From positions 1,674,001 to 1,738,000 of the forward strand of contig NC_052136.2 of assembly GCF_016086655.4 (NCBI RefSeq): a DNA stretch of 64,000 nt, read 5' to 3'. Below, in pieces: positions 1-10,811 of this stretch. The notes under the pieces were generated by a model, which did not search any database, had not been told where the DNA came from, and saw only the letters and a list, made by a program, of their open reading frames with translations. Both the position numbers and the translations under genes were made by a program. Every line of letters starts with the position of its first letter. Position 1 is the stretch's first letter. Source of the DNA: Lepeophtheirus salmonis (taxonomy: Eukaryota; Arthropoda; Copepoda; Siphonostomatoida; Caligidae).

Positions 1-59
1 GACGTGAAATATGTATATTTCGTTGAATATAAGAAAATTATGGGGATTTTGTAGTTTGT

Positions 60-125
60 CCGTTTTTTGCAGTTGCCAAACTAAAGAGTTAATTTTCTTT
101 TCCTAAGCTGTTGCCATTATTATAG
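60..125 (-). repeat. Fragment of the ~330-bp dispersed repeat (family R330)
   Basis: The segment ending in TTTTCCTAAGCTGTTGCCATT is the reverse complement of the 3' part of the repeats at 1500-1795 and 8185-8535. It abuts the truncated 5' side of the mariner derivative that follows. Confidence 0.45.
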
Positions 126-129
126 GAGC

Positions 130-945
130 AATAATTAATGAAGGTTGAGTGATTGAAATTAATTCATATTTCGATATATTAAAGTATAATCAATTAATTA
201 CAAAATAAAACAAACCTCAGCTATCTATCATACGTACAAGTCGAGAAAATGATACATGAACGTGATCAACGAATTTCCATTACCGCACACTAAGCAGTTG
301 GGCGTCTCCAGGACACCATCAGTAAGTCCGAAACGTCGGAGAGGAAGAAGGGATCTATCAAAAGGATCAAACTGGACCTGGAGAAGTTAAAAAAAAATAG
401 CCCAGACCAATCCCCTCAAGTCCAAGTGTAAGAGATCTCAGGGTTTTACACCAGACTATGCAGAGAGCTATCAAACGTCTTATTAGGGTGAAGAAGCACC
501 TTTTGACACCAGCAATGAAAGAAAACCATCTCCTCTGTTGCAAGACTCTTTTGAGTATTTTTGAACACTTTTTTGACACTTTCGTCCCCTCGTACAGCCC
601 TGATGCCAACCTTCTCGACTACACCTTTTTCAGTGCATGTCGAGGGGAAGTCTTTCAGTGTCTGTCATCCAAGCACCGAAGCCCTCAAAGCCACTGTCAG
701 CCATTACTGGGGCGCAATTACAGGGGATTACAATTGCAGTGGGTGTCAGGCCTTCTGCCACCGCCTAAAAACCATCATTGCCACTGAGGCCGGCTACATT
801 AAGGATTAAGAGAGATCAGACACAGATCTATTTATAGTATTAATTTTGTTGAAATTCTATTCTTAAATAATAAATTATATCTTGTTGAATTTTAAAATTC
901 AAAGTGGTTAGATTTTGATGGGCCACTTGGACCAGTGTATAATTT
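130..945 (+). mobile_element. Internally deleted mariner (copy 1)
   Basis: A broken Tc1/mariner-type transposase reads on the plus strand. The N-terminal part (about 240-350) encodes a helix-turn-helix start with the peptide AVGRLQDT and then SERKKGS. A middle piece at 458-560 ends in LLTPAMKENHLLCCKTLL. The text then jumps to the C-terminal catalytic region SPDANLLDY (about 598-625) and ends with TIIATEAGYIKD near 808. The whole central part of a normal ~350-aa mariner transposase, including the first two catalytic acidic positions, is absent. The reading frame shifts between 620 and 690. The 5' noncoding leader (130-250) and 3' trailer (810-945) match those of the copy at 34948-35835, so this is a copy of the same deletion derivative. 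The 5' terminal inverted repeat is not visible here. It cannot encode an active enzyme. Confidence 0.75.
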
Positions 946-1499
946 GTTGTCAGCTATCATTATTTCTACTTATTTTTCCCTCATCAGTGGTCTGAATCTT
1001 GATTGCCTGAAATATTTGAATGAGCTCTTGTTAAGCTGTGAACAATATTAAAAAAAAATTCATTGTTAAATAATATTTTCATAGCTAGGAATAATTCAAC
1101 AACTTCTGATTGATTTTGGGGGGGGGTTTCTGTTTCTTTTTTGTGTAAAGGTTGCAATACACAATAAAAGTACAACGTTCTATGGGATTTAAGACGGAAC
1201 CAAAAGGGGCGTTAAAACTATGAACGGCTATACATCCGTATTAAAATTATAGGACTATTGTTGGACAATTGTCTATTAAAGTGACTCGAACAAGGCATCC
1301 AAATCAATTAATTTTTTTTAGAAAATATATTATATCAACTTTTTCTTGTCTTTAGATTATAATGAAACAATACAATTCCATTTCCTGAGGTAAATTCACT
1401 AACTAAGGGATATCATATCATGTTTGATACGGTGGATCCCTTCCTTCTTTTCATGATGTTTGTAGCCTTCGAATCTCTGGTAGATTCTTATTTTATTAC
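946..1499. other. Gene-free AT-rich spacer with a MITE end
   Basis: No supportable coding sequence. About 1118-1185 holds, on the minus strand, the pattern GAAACAGAA next to a GCAACCTTTAC-like block. This is the end sequence of the long-TIR MITE family seen in full at 3395-3940. Confidence 0.4.
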
Positions 1500-1795
1500 A
1501 AAGATTTTCTACGAAAAATGTCTACCCTCAATCTTACTCTGAGCCCAAGGAGGTCTTAGAATTATAACTTTACAACAAATATTCAGGGCTACGTTGCGTC
1601 TTTTATGACACACACAAATGTTCAATCAGCTTTTGAATATAACTGAATCTATTTAGGAAAGGAAGTTCACTACTCAGGAATTAAATAATTATGACAGCTC
1701 CTAAGGAAAAGATAATTCTTTCTTCAGATTACCAGTTCCAAAAAAACGGGCCAGCTAAAAATATCAATGGATTAACATCACTGATTATTTGTGTG
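1500..1795 (+). repeat. ~330-bp dispersed repeat R330, copy
   Basis: Shares an ordered set of blocks with 8185-8535 and 10000-10365: a TCTACTCTGAGTCCA-like block, a TTTTATGACACACACAAATG-like block, GTTCAATCAGCTTTTGAATA, a GGAAGTTCACTACTCAGGAA block, and a GGGCCAGCTAAAAA-like end. No open reading frame spans it. Family class unknown, possibly a non-autonomous Tc1 or SINE-like element. Confidence 0.6.
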
Positions 1796-2485
1796 TAGTC
1801 TGCAAGATATTTGTGCTCCTATGAGGTTTTTCTCCCTATTCTGAAAATTCCAGCGTATTACAGAGCAATAAACTATAGTTAATATAGAGATCTCTGTGTA
1901 CAGATATGTCATCTAGTAAATTTGTAAACATATACTTTTCTTTTTGATTTACACTCACGAAGATTGAGACAATTTTCTCATCCATAGTTATTTGTGTCAT
2001 TTTTGTTGAATTCAGAGTAGAATTGAGGATAGATATCGAAGTTATTACAGCATATCAGCTAACCTGCTCTTTCTCCATACATTCTTGATTGTATCATAGT
2101 GGCCATGAGATTTTTCAGTTTCCTTCATTTTCACATACCGGTAGGTCATATTCATTACAACTCTACAAGTGTTTCTCGAATGATGGCATGTGGAGAGGTT
2201 CTAAGATGTTACGCCCCAGGCAGTTTCGCCTTCATACATATTATTAACGCATAAATGTATCTTCCACATATAATTTAAAGTTTAAAATGAGTCTCATCCC
2301 ACTTGAAGTCATTTGTAATGCCTTTTTGCATTCAATTAGTGTAAAATAAGTGCATATAATTCAATTTTAGAATAGAAAAAGTCAAACATGAATGTTGGAC
2401 TATTTTATAATGAGTTCGAACCGACTTTTTTATACACTGTAGTACTTATGAGAGGAAGAAACTATATAAACAAATAATATCATAG

Positions 2486-2578
2486 GACGAAGTCTTATCA
2501 TATCGCCAAGAAGCTTCGAGAAGGACCCCTACCAATAAGGAGCACAACAGATCTGGCATATCAGGAGTCACATCATGA
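2486..2578 (+). CDS. Possible 31-codon terminal exon, unknown gene
   Basis: A GC-richer island stands out from AT-rich surroundings. It follows a plausible 3' splice site (ATATCATAG) and stays open for 30 codons, starting DEVLSYRQEASRR and ending SGISGVTS before TGA. A second frame is also open across the same stretch, which weakens the case. No upstream exon was found and I recognise no family. It could equally be a piece of a transposon. Confidence 0.15.
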   Translation, partial: DEVLSYRQEASRRTPTNKEHNRSGISGVTS

Positions 2579-3394
2579 ACTTCTTAGTGAACCATCAGAT
2601 CGCCATAAGGGAATCTTCCCGCAGCTAAAGTACAACGGTAAAAAAAAAAAGGGTTCGAATTCATTATAATAAGAAACAACATTTATTTCATATAAATTAC
2701 TTTCAAAATGCCATAATTTCATAATTAATTACAAAGGACTTCAATTAAAGGAAGACCTTAAATTATATGTAACATTAAATGATATGAGGACGTAATTTCC
2801 GGTCACCATGTGGGGGTAGGGAATAGGTGAGATTGACATAAATATATATTATTTACTACCTACAAAAAATGTCGTTGTGTATAGAATATGTGACTAAAAG
2901 CATATTTCGAAGAGTCTAGTGAATGATAAAAGATTGAGAGCCACTGGTCTATAATTTAGAACTTATTTTACGCAAGAAACCAAATAAAAATATAATAATT
3001 TATTCACTATTCCCATTATCATGCAATTCATGCTAAAAAATGATATAAAATTCAATGCATTCATTGGAACTTTATTGAAAAATAGATATGGAAATTATAT
3101 GCAATAAATCTTAACTTAAAGAGTAAACCATGCAAGAGTGACGAAACTCGTTTTGCATGATGAACATCTCTTCTTATCAATTTACATCAATGCTAAACTT
3201 TACATAATATGTAGATTCATTTTCGGTACTAAACACACACAAATAAAAAAAAGAAAGATTATTTATGATAAGTAATTTAAAATGGCAAAATATGCTGGCA
3301 CATTTCAAAAATTGCAATGTTTACATACTATGTATACACTAGTGTTGGGGTGCAGTCCAATATTGTTACAACTTTTGTTGGACTGAGACAAAGC
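2579..3394. other. Gene-free region with a hAT-type terminus
   Basis: No gene seen. The string TTGAGAGCCACTGG at about 2934-2947 has the form of a hAT 3' terminus (reverse complement CCAGTGGCTCTCAA), but its partner end was not identified. The rest is AT-rich unique-looking DNA. Confidence 0.3.
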
Positions 3395-3940
3395 TATCCC
3401 GTCGTTATCTCTAATGTATCTCGCATCCAAAAAGAAACAGAAAAAAAACCCAAAATCATCTGGTAGTTAGCCAAATAAGTCAATCATACCAACTGCTATA
3501 TATTACTTAAGTCTCCCAAGCCTATGTATATAGTGTTAAGACTCGGTCCAGCTCCTAATTTTTTTTTTCTGTTTGGTCTAAAGTGATTTTTTCTATAACA
3601 ATTTTTCGGTCCAGACCGTGAACCCATTTTTTTCGGTCTCACTTTATGGAACGATTTTATTAATCGATTTCAATTTATAAACCGATTTTTTTCGGTCTCA
3701 TATATTATGAAGGACTAATTTTTTGTTTCGAGATCAACTGTCATTCATTTTGTTCTGTTTTTTTAATCTCAAAAGTAGACGATACTTTCCAGAACAAATA
3801 TTGAATACATATAAGAGACGGCGGAGTGACAGTTGGTATGACTTACTTATTTGGCTAACTACCAGATGATTTCTGGCCTTTTTTCTGTTTCTTTTTTGAT
3901 CAAATGTTTCGTCATACATTAAAAGTAACGACGGTGTATA
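3395..3940. mobile_element. MITE with ~90-bp terminal inverted repeats
   Basis: The left arm (about 3398-3500) and the right arm (about 3825-3932, reverse complement) share CGTCGTTA, AAAAAGAAACAGAAAAAA, AATCATCTGGTAGTTAGCCA, AATAAGT and CATACCAACTG in the same order. The ~300-bp centre is AT-rich with TTTTTTTCGGTC-type motifs and encodes nothing convincing. Solo ends of the same family occur near 1130, 34500, 36560, 37580, 49790, 49890 and 51040. Confidence 0.7.
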
Positions 3941-5575
3941 ACTATAAGAGCATTGTGGGAAGTTCAGATAAATTGGTAGCCTTCTTTTGTACTCCATTAC
4001 ATTCAGATCAACAACTGATTATAAAGTATTAATCAATATTAAAAAGTATCAACCAAAATGTATACTTTTATCTATAGAATTTCTTATTTATGTATGTTGC
4101 CGCTCCTTTCATTCAGCTGACGCGTTGCTCATCTAGTTCATTATATATTTTCTTTGATTTTATCTCTATGCCTCAAGCTATCGTTTCGCCAATTTATTTT
4201 AAAGCTTTAACAAAGTATGCATTTATGTTTGAAATGACGTCACGCATGTTAAAGAACTGCAGTGTACCTGACTGGAGGTTGCTATCACCTTTAGCTAGCT
4301 TATAATGGCTAGATGCAACATGGATTTATGACATAGATATTTATAGCTATATAAAGCTAACAGTCTCATTTCGCCATTTTGTTTAGAAGTTTTAGATTTA
4401 ACTAATCTGCCCTTTACATAACTTGGTCTGGATCGGTCACATAGAAAAATTTGATCTAAAATAAAATAAAAAATGGCCTATATCCGATCCCACGTCATTA
4501 TTTTTTTTTTTTTTTTTTTTTAGAAAATAAATTAAAAATGACATTTTTAATTTAGACAAGGAAAATAATATATGTACGATCTTTGGTCCAGATCGGTTTA
4601 AACAAAATCATTTAAGACCGAACTGAAACTGACTGCGTCTCAACACTAATATTCACAAAATGTTTCCTTTTGGAAAAAAAAAATACACAAACATAATTTA
4701 TATATTTATCCAAACAAAAAGATACAATTTTTGTATGTTATTTATGTCTTGTACAAGTTGTAACTTGTATATGTTAATTGTACAAGTTGTAACTTGTATG
4801 AGAAAATTGTACAAGTTGCAATCCAAAAATGATTTGAAGTGTTTTAAATGAAGAATTTATTGCCTACCTGGGATGAGAATAATTCAACTATTAAATATTC
4901 CATGGACGGTAAAAAACTGCGATTCGGGAGGCACATACCCCAGGCTCCGGTTTTGATTGGAGCCTCGCGTTGCAAATAATTTTTGACTATATCGACAAAA
5001 ATAAATTAAATAAGACCATAAAAATAGAGAAAAGATTCACCTTTTCTTAAATGGGTTTAAAAATATAATCAAACCTGTATTTAGCGGTTAGATAAAGGAA
5101 ACTGACAAATCGGCCGCTTAATGCAGGCTTCTTCTTAAACAATATTTGCTTTTTTGAAAAAAAAACTAAATTTGAAAACTGGATATGCCCGCTTAGTGCG
5201 ATGGCACGCTTAAAACAAGTGGACGTTAGATCTGGTTTGACTTAAGTTCTTTTAGAAAAAAGTCAACAAATGAAATATTGACATAAATGTATTAAAAATG
5301 TCATTCTAAAAGCAAATGGAAGATTTTCTATCTTTTTGCTACTAAAAAAAAGGTCATTTGAAAAAATAGAAAAGGGCCTATGATTTCATTTTCTAATAAA
5401 GTTTAAATTTTAACAAATAAGAGAAAAAAAAGACTCGTCTATTATTCTTTATCTCTACTCAATCTAAAATTATGTAATTTTTTCCAATTTTGATGAAAAA
5501 ATATTAATTGATGAGTAAATGTTATGTGGTGCTCAATTCAGTGCCAATACCACCAGTTATATTACTCATAAATGT
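3941..5575. other. Gene-free AT-rich region
   Basis: No coding sequence can be supported; the open frames here are short and low in complexity. Contents noted: a TGACGTCA octamer at 4235-4242, a 20-base T run at about 4500, and the palindrome cluster at 4740-4820. Confidence 0.4.
4740..4820. repeat. Cluster of ACAAGTTGTAACTTGT palindromes
   Basis: The inverted motif ACAAGTTGTAACTTGT (7-bp arms around a 2-base centre) occurs twice about 40 bases apart, followed by a half-copy ACAAGTTGCAA. Related copies lie at about 6325-6360 and 58262-58350. Confidence 0.6.
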
Positions 5576-5576
5576 A

Positions 5577-5972
5577 CAGGGGCGTCCCCAGGATTATATT
5601 TTGAAACTAAAAAATTTTGTAATTTTTTTCCCAAAATTTACAGCTATCCATAAAAATAAACATTTTGTAAAATAAATTCAAAATTCCATAGCTATTTGCA
5701 AGAAATACATTTTTTTGTGGAAAAAAAAAATCCAAAAATTCCCAACTGTTCACAAAGTATTAAATTTTTCGGGGAGAAAAATTCAAAAATCTACCTCTTT
5801 TCACAAAATTTTGGAAAAATTTCAAAAATCCATAGTTATTCACAGAAAATTAAACTTTTTGAAAAAAAAAACAAAAAAAATAATCAATTTTATAGTAAAA
5901 ACAAAAAATGCCTTAATTTTTGGGGGTGGGGGAGTTTCAGCCCCTCCAGCCCACCTCCTGCGGACACCTCTG
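5577..5972. mobile_element. AT-rich MITE, CAGGGGCGTCC family
   Basis: The left end reads CAGGGGCGTCCCCAGGA and the right end, reverse-complemented, CAGAGGTGTCCGCAGGA. The centre is a monotonous series of AAAAATTCAAAAATCCATAG-like units. Long apparent reading frames across it (5696-5983 and 5715-6023) are artefacts of this low complexity. Relatives: 37405-37570, 39255-39742 and 53525-54001. The terminal CAGGGG resembles hAT termini. Confidence 0.6.
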
Positions 5973-6990
5973 ATTTATATTAATAAAGCAAAGTTTGTGT
6001 CCCAAGGACTCATTTTTGAGTGAGCGGTTAATATTTTAGAACTACACGACTACTTGATCTAAAAAATAACAATGTAGCAACGAGGGGGTGTAGTTTAGCT
6101 CAGCGCAACATACAAAAAAGAATATATAAAATCTATATTATTAAATAAAAGTTTGTTCGTCTGTTTGTCGACGCTTAATAATTCAGAGCAATACCGGGTA
6201 CTCCCTCTAAAGCATAATAAATATATAGTTTTAATAGATAAAAATAAAAGAGTAGCATCAATTAATAGTTGGTAATTAAAATAACACATTTCCTAATTGA
6301 ATAAGTATTATGAGACTTATAAATTGTAACTTGTACAATCTGCTGATACAAGTTGCAATTGAACAAAATCTCATCCTTACTAAATGTACCTAGTGTTTCA
6401 TTAAAATCTGAACTCTTTGACATTTAAACTTCAACAAGGTATAATTTAATTTATTAATTAACTATATATTAACCAACAAAGACTTAGACTTGTAACTCGC
6501 CAATAGATCCTCAGTGTTACTTTTCCCATTCATGAGCACATGGATTTTATAATTAGACATTCCCTTCTCAAGTATGAAAGAACAATGAGAGCAGCTTAGG
6601 CAAATAAAAATCCTGTTGAAGTTGCAACTATAAAAAGACTCGCGCTAGTCTGAAGTTATATTTTTTACAACTATAGCAATTAAAATAGTCACCATGATTG
6701 GAAACTATTTTTTTTCCCCCTTTGATTGAGATGTTGTGTTTCTGATTGATTTTACCCCAAAAAATATTAAAATAACCTCTATAACTTAAAATTTCTGGTA
6801 TTGTGGCCTACAGAGTGTTTTTTGAAAATATTGTATACCAAGATCTACATAATTTAGTATTATTTTTTCGTCTAGAGGGAAATAAACAGAATAAAAAAGC
6901 ATTAAATTTAGTTTGTAGGTATATTTTTCCAGATTCAAAGTATTATATTTATATTTGCATCCTCTTCTGAAATGAAGAAAATGCCATCTT
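5973..6990. other. Gene-free AT-rich region
   Basis: No gene seen. Around 6005-6110 the blocks GGACTCATTTTT and TACTTGATCTAAAAAATAAC recur in diverged form near 55440 and 55620. A palindrome-family fragment lies at about 6325-6360. Confidence 0.35.
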
Positions 6991-6999
6991 TTAGGGTTT

Positions 7000-7985
7000 C
7001 TACGCGGGTGTCCAGATAAATCGATTTCAATTGCTTATATCTCGGCTTTTGTAGGTGGGATTTTAAAAAATCATTTAATTCCGAATAGCCACGAATGTTG
7101 TTAGCAAACAAAAAAAGTTGGACAAAAATCAGTCGACAGTTACAGATGGAGCAGACCAGAAGATATATGGAAATTGCTTGGCGCGGGATTTACTCCGTTT
7201 GTGATTTTCTGGTCTTGCAAAGACCAGGAACGTGAGCAAGATAATTATCAAGAGAGCCATCAGTGTCAACCTGGGATATCTCTCTAGGGTCAAACATCTA
7301 CTTTGTGAGTACAACAAGGTCATCAGGGTGATCAGAGCAACAAAATCATCAACTGAAGGATTCTTGATATTTTTTTAGACGATAAAATTTTCACGGTTGA
7401 ACATTCATCCAACCGCAGAAACGACAGAGGGATCTGTTCAGCTCTTTCTAAAGTCCACGCCACTATGAAGACGAAGAAGCCAGTCGGAACCATGATTCTG
7501 GGTGTCATCTCCAGTGAGGGGGACATAATAATCTTCAAGAATGGCAAAAAAATGAAGGAGGAAGTGTACCTGAAGGTGCTTGAAGAAGTGGTCATTCCAT
7601 GGGTGGCTGGATAGATGAGTAGCTCAAGGAAGAAATTACACCTTCCAATAAGATAGTGCATCGGCCCACAAGGCTAAAAAAGTACAAGGTCTTGGCCACA
7701 ACATGTCCTCACTTTTGGAGCCTGGATTTTTGGCCTGCAAACAGTCTGGGCATGAACCCATGCGATTTCTATCTCTGGGGGAGTGTCGACATGAGGCATA
7801 TACCAATTATAATTCGTCTGTGGAGGCCCTGAAGACGTCCATTATCCGTACAATGCCATAGCTGGATCCGCACGAGGTGGCCCCATCCTGCTAAAGCTTC
7901 CGGCGCCGTGTGGCCAAGGATTTCAAGAAAGGTGAATCTCATCATAAATAATTGAATGTCATTAAATTTAGCTTTCAAATAAAAT
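7000..7985 (+). mobile_element. Degenerate mariner-like element B
   Basis: Transposase pieces read in changing frames on the plus strand. An unbroken core at about 7378-7614 starts DDKIFTVEHSSNRRNDRG and ends EEVVIPWVAG before TAG. It is followed by DFWPANSLGMNPCDFYLWG (about 7723-7782), which corresponds to the family motif around the second and third catalytic aspartates, and by EALKTSIIRTM and FRRRVAKDFKK near the C-terminus (to about 7950). Stops and frameshifts inactivate it. It differs enough from the elements at 130, 8880, 52620 and 54230 to be a separate subfamily. Confidence 0.75.
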
Positions 7986-8184
7986 AAAAATATGGTTTTA
8001 TAAAGGTTATTTTCATGTTTCTCGAAGTAGAATCAATCAGAAATACACTATCTCAATCCAATCGCAAAAATTTGCTGACTAGTTTTCTTTAATGAAAATT
8101 CAGTGTAGAATAGACATGTTAAAAAAATAAGAAAATGAACATTTAACCCTAACAATTTGAAGAATGTTTCGGAGGAGAGAAAGA

Positions 8185-8535
8185 ATAATGTTATTGACGT
8201 TTCATTAAGATCAGCTACAATCAGCTGTGGCAAGAGAGGAAGGAGAAAATGATATACACAAGGACATTTGCTAAAATTACTGCGATGACGATCACCAATT
8301 CTAGTCTGAGTCCAACAAGGACTTACAAATATATCTCCGCAACAAATCCTCAGGGTCTCAGGTCCTCTATCTTTTATGCACACACACGAACGTTAAAACA
8401 TATTTTGAATATTGTTGAATCCATTTGGGATAGGATGTTGATTACTCAGGAATTATATAATAATGCCAACTGCTAAGGAAAAGAAAATTACAAATTAACG
8501 GGCCAGCCTAAAAACACACCGGATTGACATCTTTT
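8185..8535 (+). repeat. Dispersed repeat R330, copy
   Basis: Shares TTTCATTAAGATCAGCTACA, AATCAGCTGTG, CTCTGAGTCC-like and GGGCCAGC blocks with 10000-10365, and the later blocks with 1500-1795. The inverted copy is at 56120-56405. No coding function seen. Confidence 0.6.
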
Positions 8536-8879
8536 TGTATGAGCATTGTTTACTTATATTAGTTTGTAAACAAAGTGACAGAGCTGCAAAATAATACAAC
8601 TCTCCGAATTATAATATCATTTAATATACAATGTAACTCACATAGAGAACTTCTTAAAAAAAATAACTTACTTATGCCATTTTCTTAAACATTCTGTGAC
8701 AGACCTAGTCTCAACAATATTGCATGATTGATTAGTCATAATGAAGGAGTAAGTTATTAACTAGAAAACTTACTACTTATTTTTTTCTACTAATAGTGAT
8801 TAGCTAAAGACGATATTAATATTTCCCAACCACGACAGTAGGCAGCAAATATAGGGGCGTTTAATATATATAATAGCTA

Positions 8880-9600
8880 ATAGTGAAATACCGACCTGAA
8901 GTTCACTTCCTACAAACACTCCCAAGTGGCACATCTTGACATCGAAGATGAAGGAAGTCCGGTTGAGCAGGAGCCACAAATTAGGGAATTTCATCAAGGA
9001 TAAGCGTCGTCCTGTAACTTTCTTCAGCGACGAGAAGAAGTAAACTATAAACATGGAATACAGCAGCCAAAACGACTGCTTCTTAACTGACAAGAAGGAG
9101 AAGAATGGGTCGGCGCTGACAAGTACGGCAGGGTGGTGAGGACAAAGTCATCCCATAGATGAAGCCAAAGATGCGGGCAACGAGTGCACGTTCCAGCTGG
9201 GCTTAGCCCCTTCTCACAAGGCCAAAAAGACCCTCGACTTGCTCAAGTAGGAAAACATCGACTTATGGTGCCTACAGACTTGGCCCTCTAACTCTCCCAA
9301 TTTGAACTCTATGGACTATTTCTGTTCGGAGGAGTTAGAAAGGCAAGTCTGTTGGAGGCCTTACAACAGTTTGGCCGATCTCAAGAAATCGATCGTGTAG
9401 AACTGGGCCAAGGTAAATCCTGCAAACGTCGTCTCGGCCTGCTCCTCCTTCTGGACCCTCCTTGACAAGGTCATCGCCACCAACGGCGGACACATCGAAG
9501 AATCCTTTCCTCTATCGATAAATGAACAACTTTTGTACAAAAAAAAATTCTGTAAAATTAAAATTTCCACAGTTATATCCCATTAAAAAATGTCCCAATT
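8880..9600 (+). mobile_element. Degenerate mariner-like element C
   Basis: Plus-strand transposase remnants. KRRPVTFFSDEKK (about 9003-9041) is the first catalytic region, followed by SSQNDCFL. NLNSMDYF (about 9301-9325) is the SPDLNPLDY-type region with a changed core. NPANVVSACSSFW, LLDKVIATNGGHIEESF (to about 9510) is the C-terminus. Several frameshifts and stops, and the region between the first motif and 9240 is scrambled. Confidence 0.7.
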
Positions 9601-9999
9601 TACCTGCACATCCATGTATATTGAATTATTTATCTCCATATGATTCCAACCTATTGAAGTCCCATTACTTGGGGGATCCAGATAATTTGATCCAAGATTA
9701 AAAAAATATGTAGATACAATTCCACCTCTTGGTTCTCTTGGTGTTTGGGAGAGGCGAGAAAAAGTTATTATACTGCAAGTCCAAGTTGAATCTCAAGTTT
9801 TTGCTCATAAGTTCAACTCCTACTGAATATTTTTATCGAGTTTTGTTCAAGTCTCGGAGAATAAAAGATACCTTAGAAAGTACTTATACATTTAAAAAAT
9901 TAAAATTACTTTCTAGTACAAATCAATTATCGAGTCATTGATTGTGTAATCTAGTCGAGTTACAAGTCTTCAAATATGGAATCGAGTACATGTCGAGTG
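9601..9999. other. Gene-free spacer
   Basis: AT-rich sequence between mariner C and the next R330 copy. I see no gene or clear repeat boundary. Confidence 0.3.
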
Positions 10000-10365
10000 A
10001 AGAGAACACCTTAGCTTTCATAACGTTTCATTAGACCAGCTACAATCAGCTGTGACAATGGAGGAGAGGTAGAAGGAAATAAAAAAGGACATTGGCAAGA
10101 ATTACTCCGATGTCGATCATCAATTCTACTCTGAGTCCATCAATCACTTACAATTATAACTCCCCAGCAAATCCTTCTTTTATGAACAAATACGAATGTT
10201 CAATCAGGTTTTGAATATAATTGAATTACGTAGAAAAGTAAGTTCGCCACTCAGTAGTTTATATAACTTTGGCAACAGTTTAGGAATAGAAAATTCATTG
10301 TTCAGATTACCTATTCCAAAAAACGATCAAGCTAAAAAATACACAGGATTTTCATCATTATACAT
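10000..10365 (+). repeat. Dispersed repeat R330, copy
   Basis: Best matches are 8185-8535 and the inverted copy at 56120-56405 (shared blocks include ATTCTACTCTGAGTCCATC, AATGTTCAATCAGGTTTTGA and AAGTAAGTTCGCCACTCAG in diverged form). It lies about 450 bp upstream of the first visible CD36 exon, so it may sit in an intron of that gene. Confidence 0.6.
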
Positions 10366-10811
10366 ACTACCTCGTTTGTCCTTCAAGATGTTCTGGAAGC
10401 GCTTCACAAAATTGGCAAGCAAATGTAACGAACTGTAGATTCAGGTACTTCACTCTTGCATACCGTTATTGTCGTAGCTTTCATAGCCTCGAATGAACAG
10501 TCCCTGTCTTCTAAACTTGATAAATAAAGTGTACACTTGATTGGAACTCAAGGAGTTGTTTTGCAATTCCGAGCTTTGTCTTATCTTAACTGTAGAGAAA
10601 AATAATCCTCTCCCGAATTACCATGATTAAACTGTTAATGCTAGAATGATCAGGTGTTAGAAGAGTATAATAACTTTTTTAAACAATTCATGGGATTAAC
10701 TTTATAAATATATGTCAAAATTATCTACACCACCCTGCACATTCTATCTTAATTAACAAATTATTTTTCTTAATTAAATGTATATGCTTATATTTTTTTA
10801 ATGGCTTGCAG

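Noticed and set aside
5696..6023. Two overlapping ~100-codon frames
   Set aside because: They translate the A/T homopolymer interior of a MITE; composition is almost only K, N, F, I and S.
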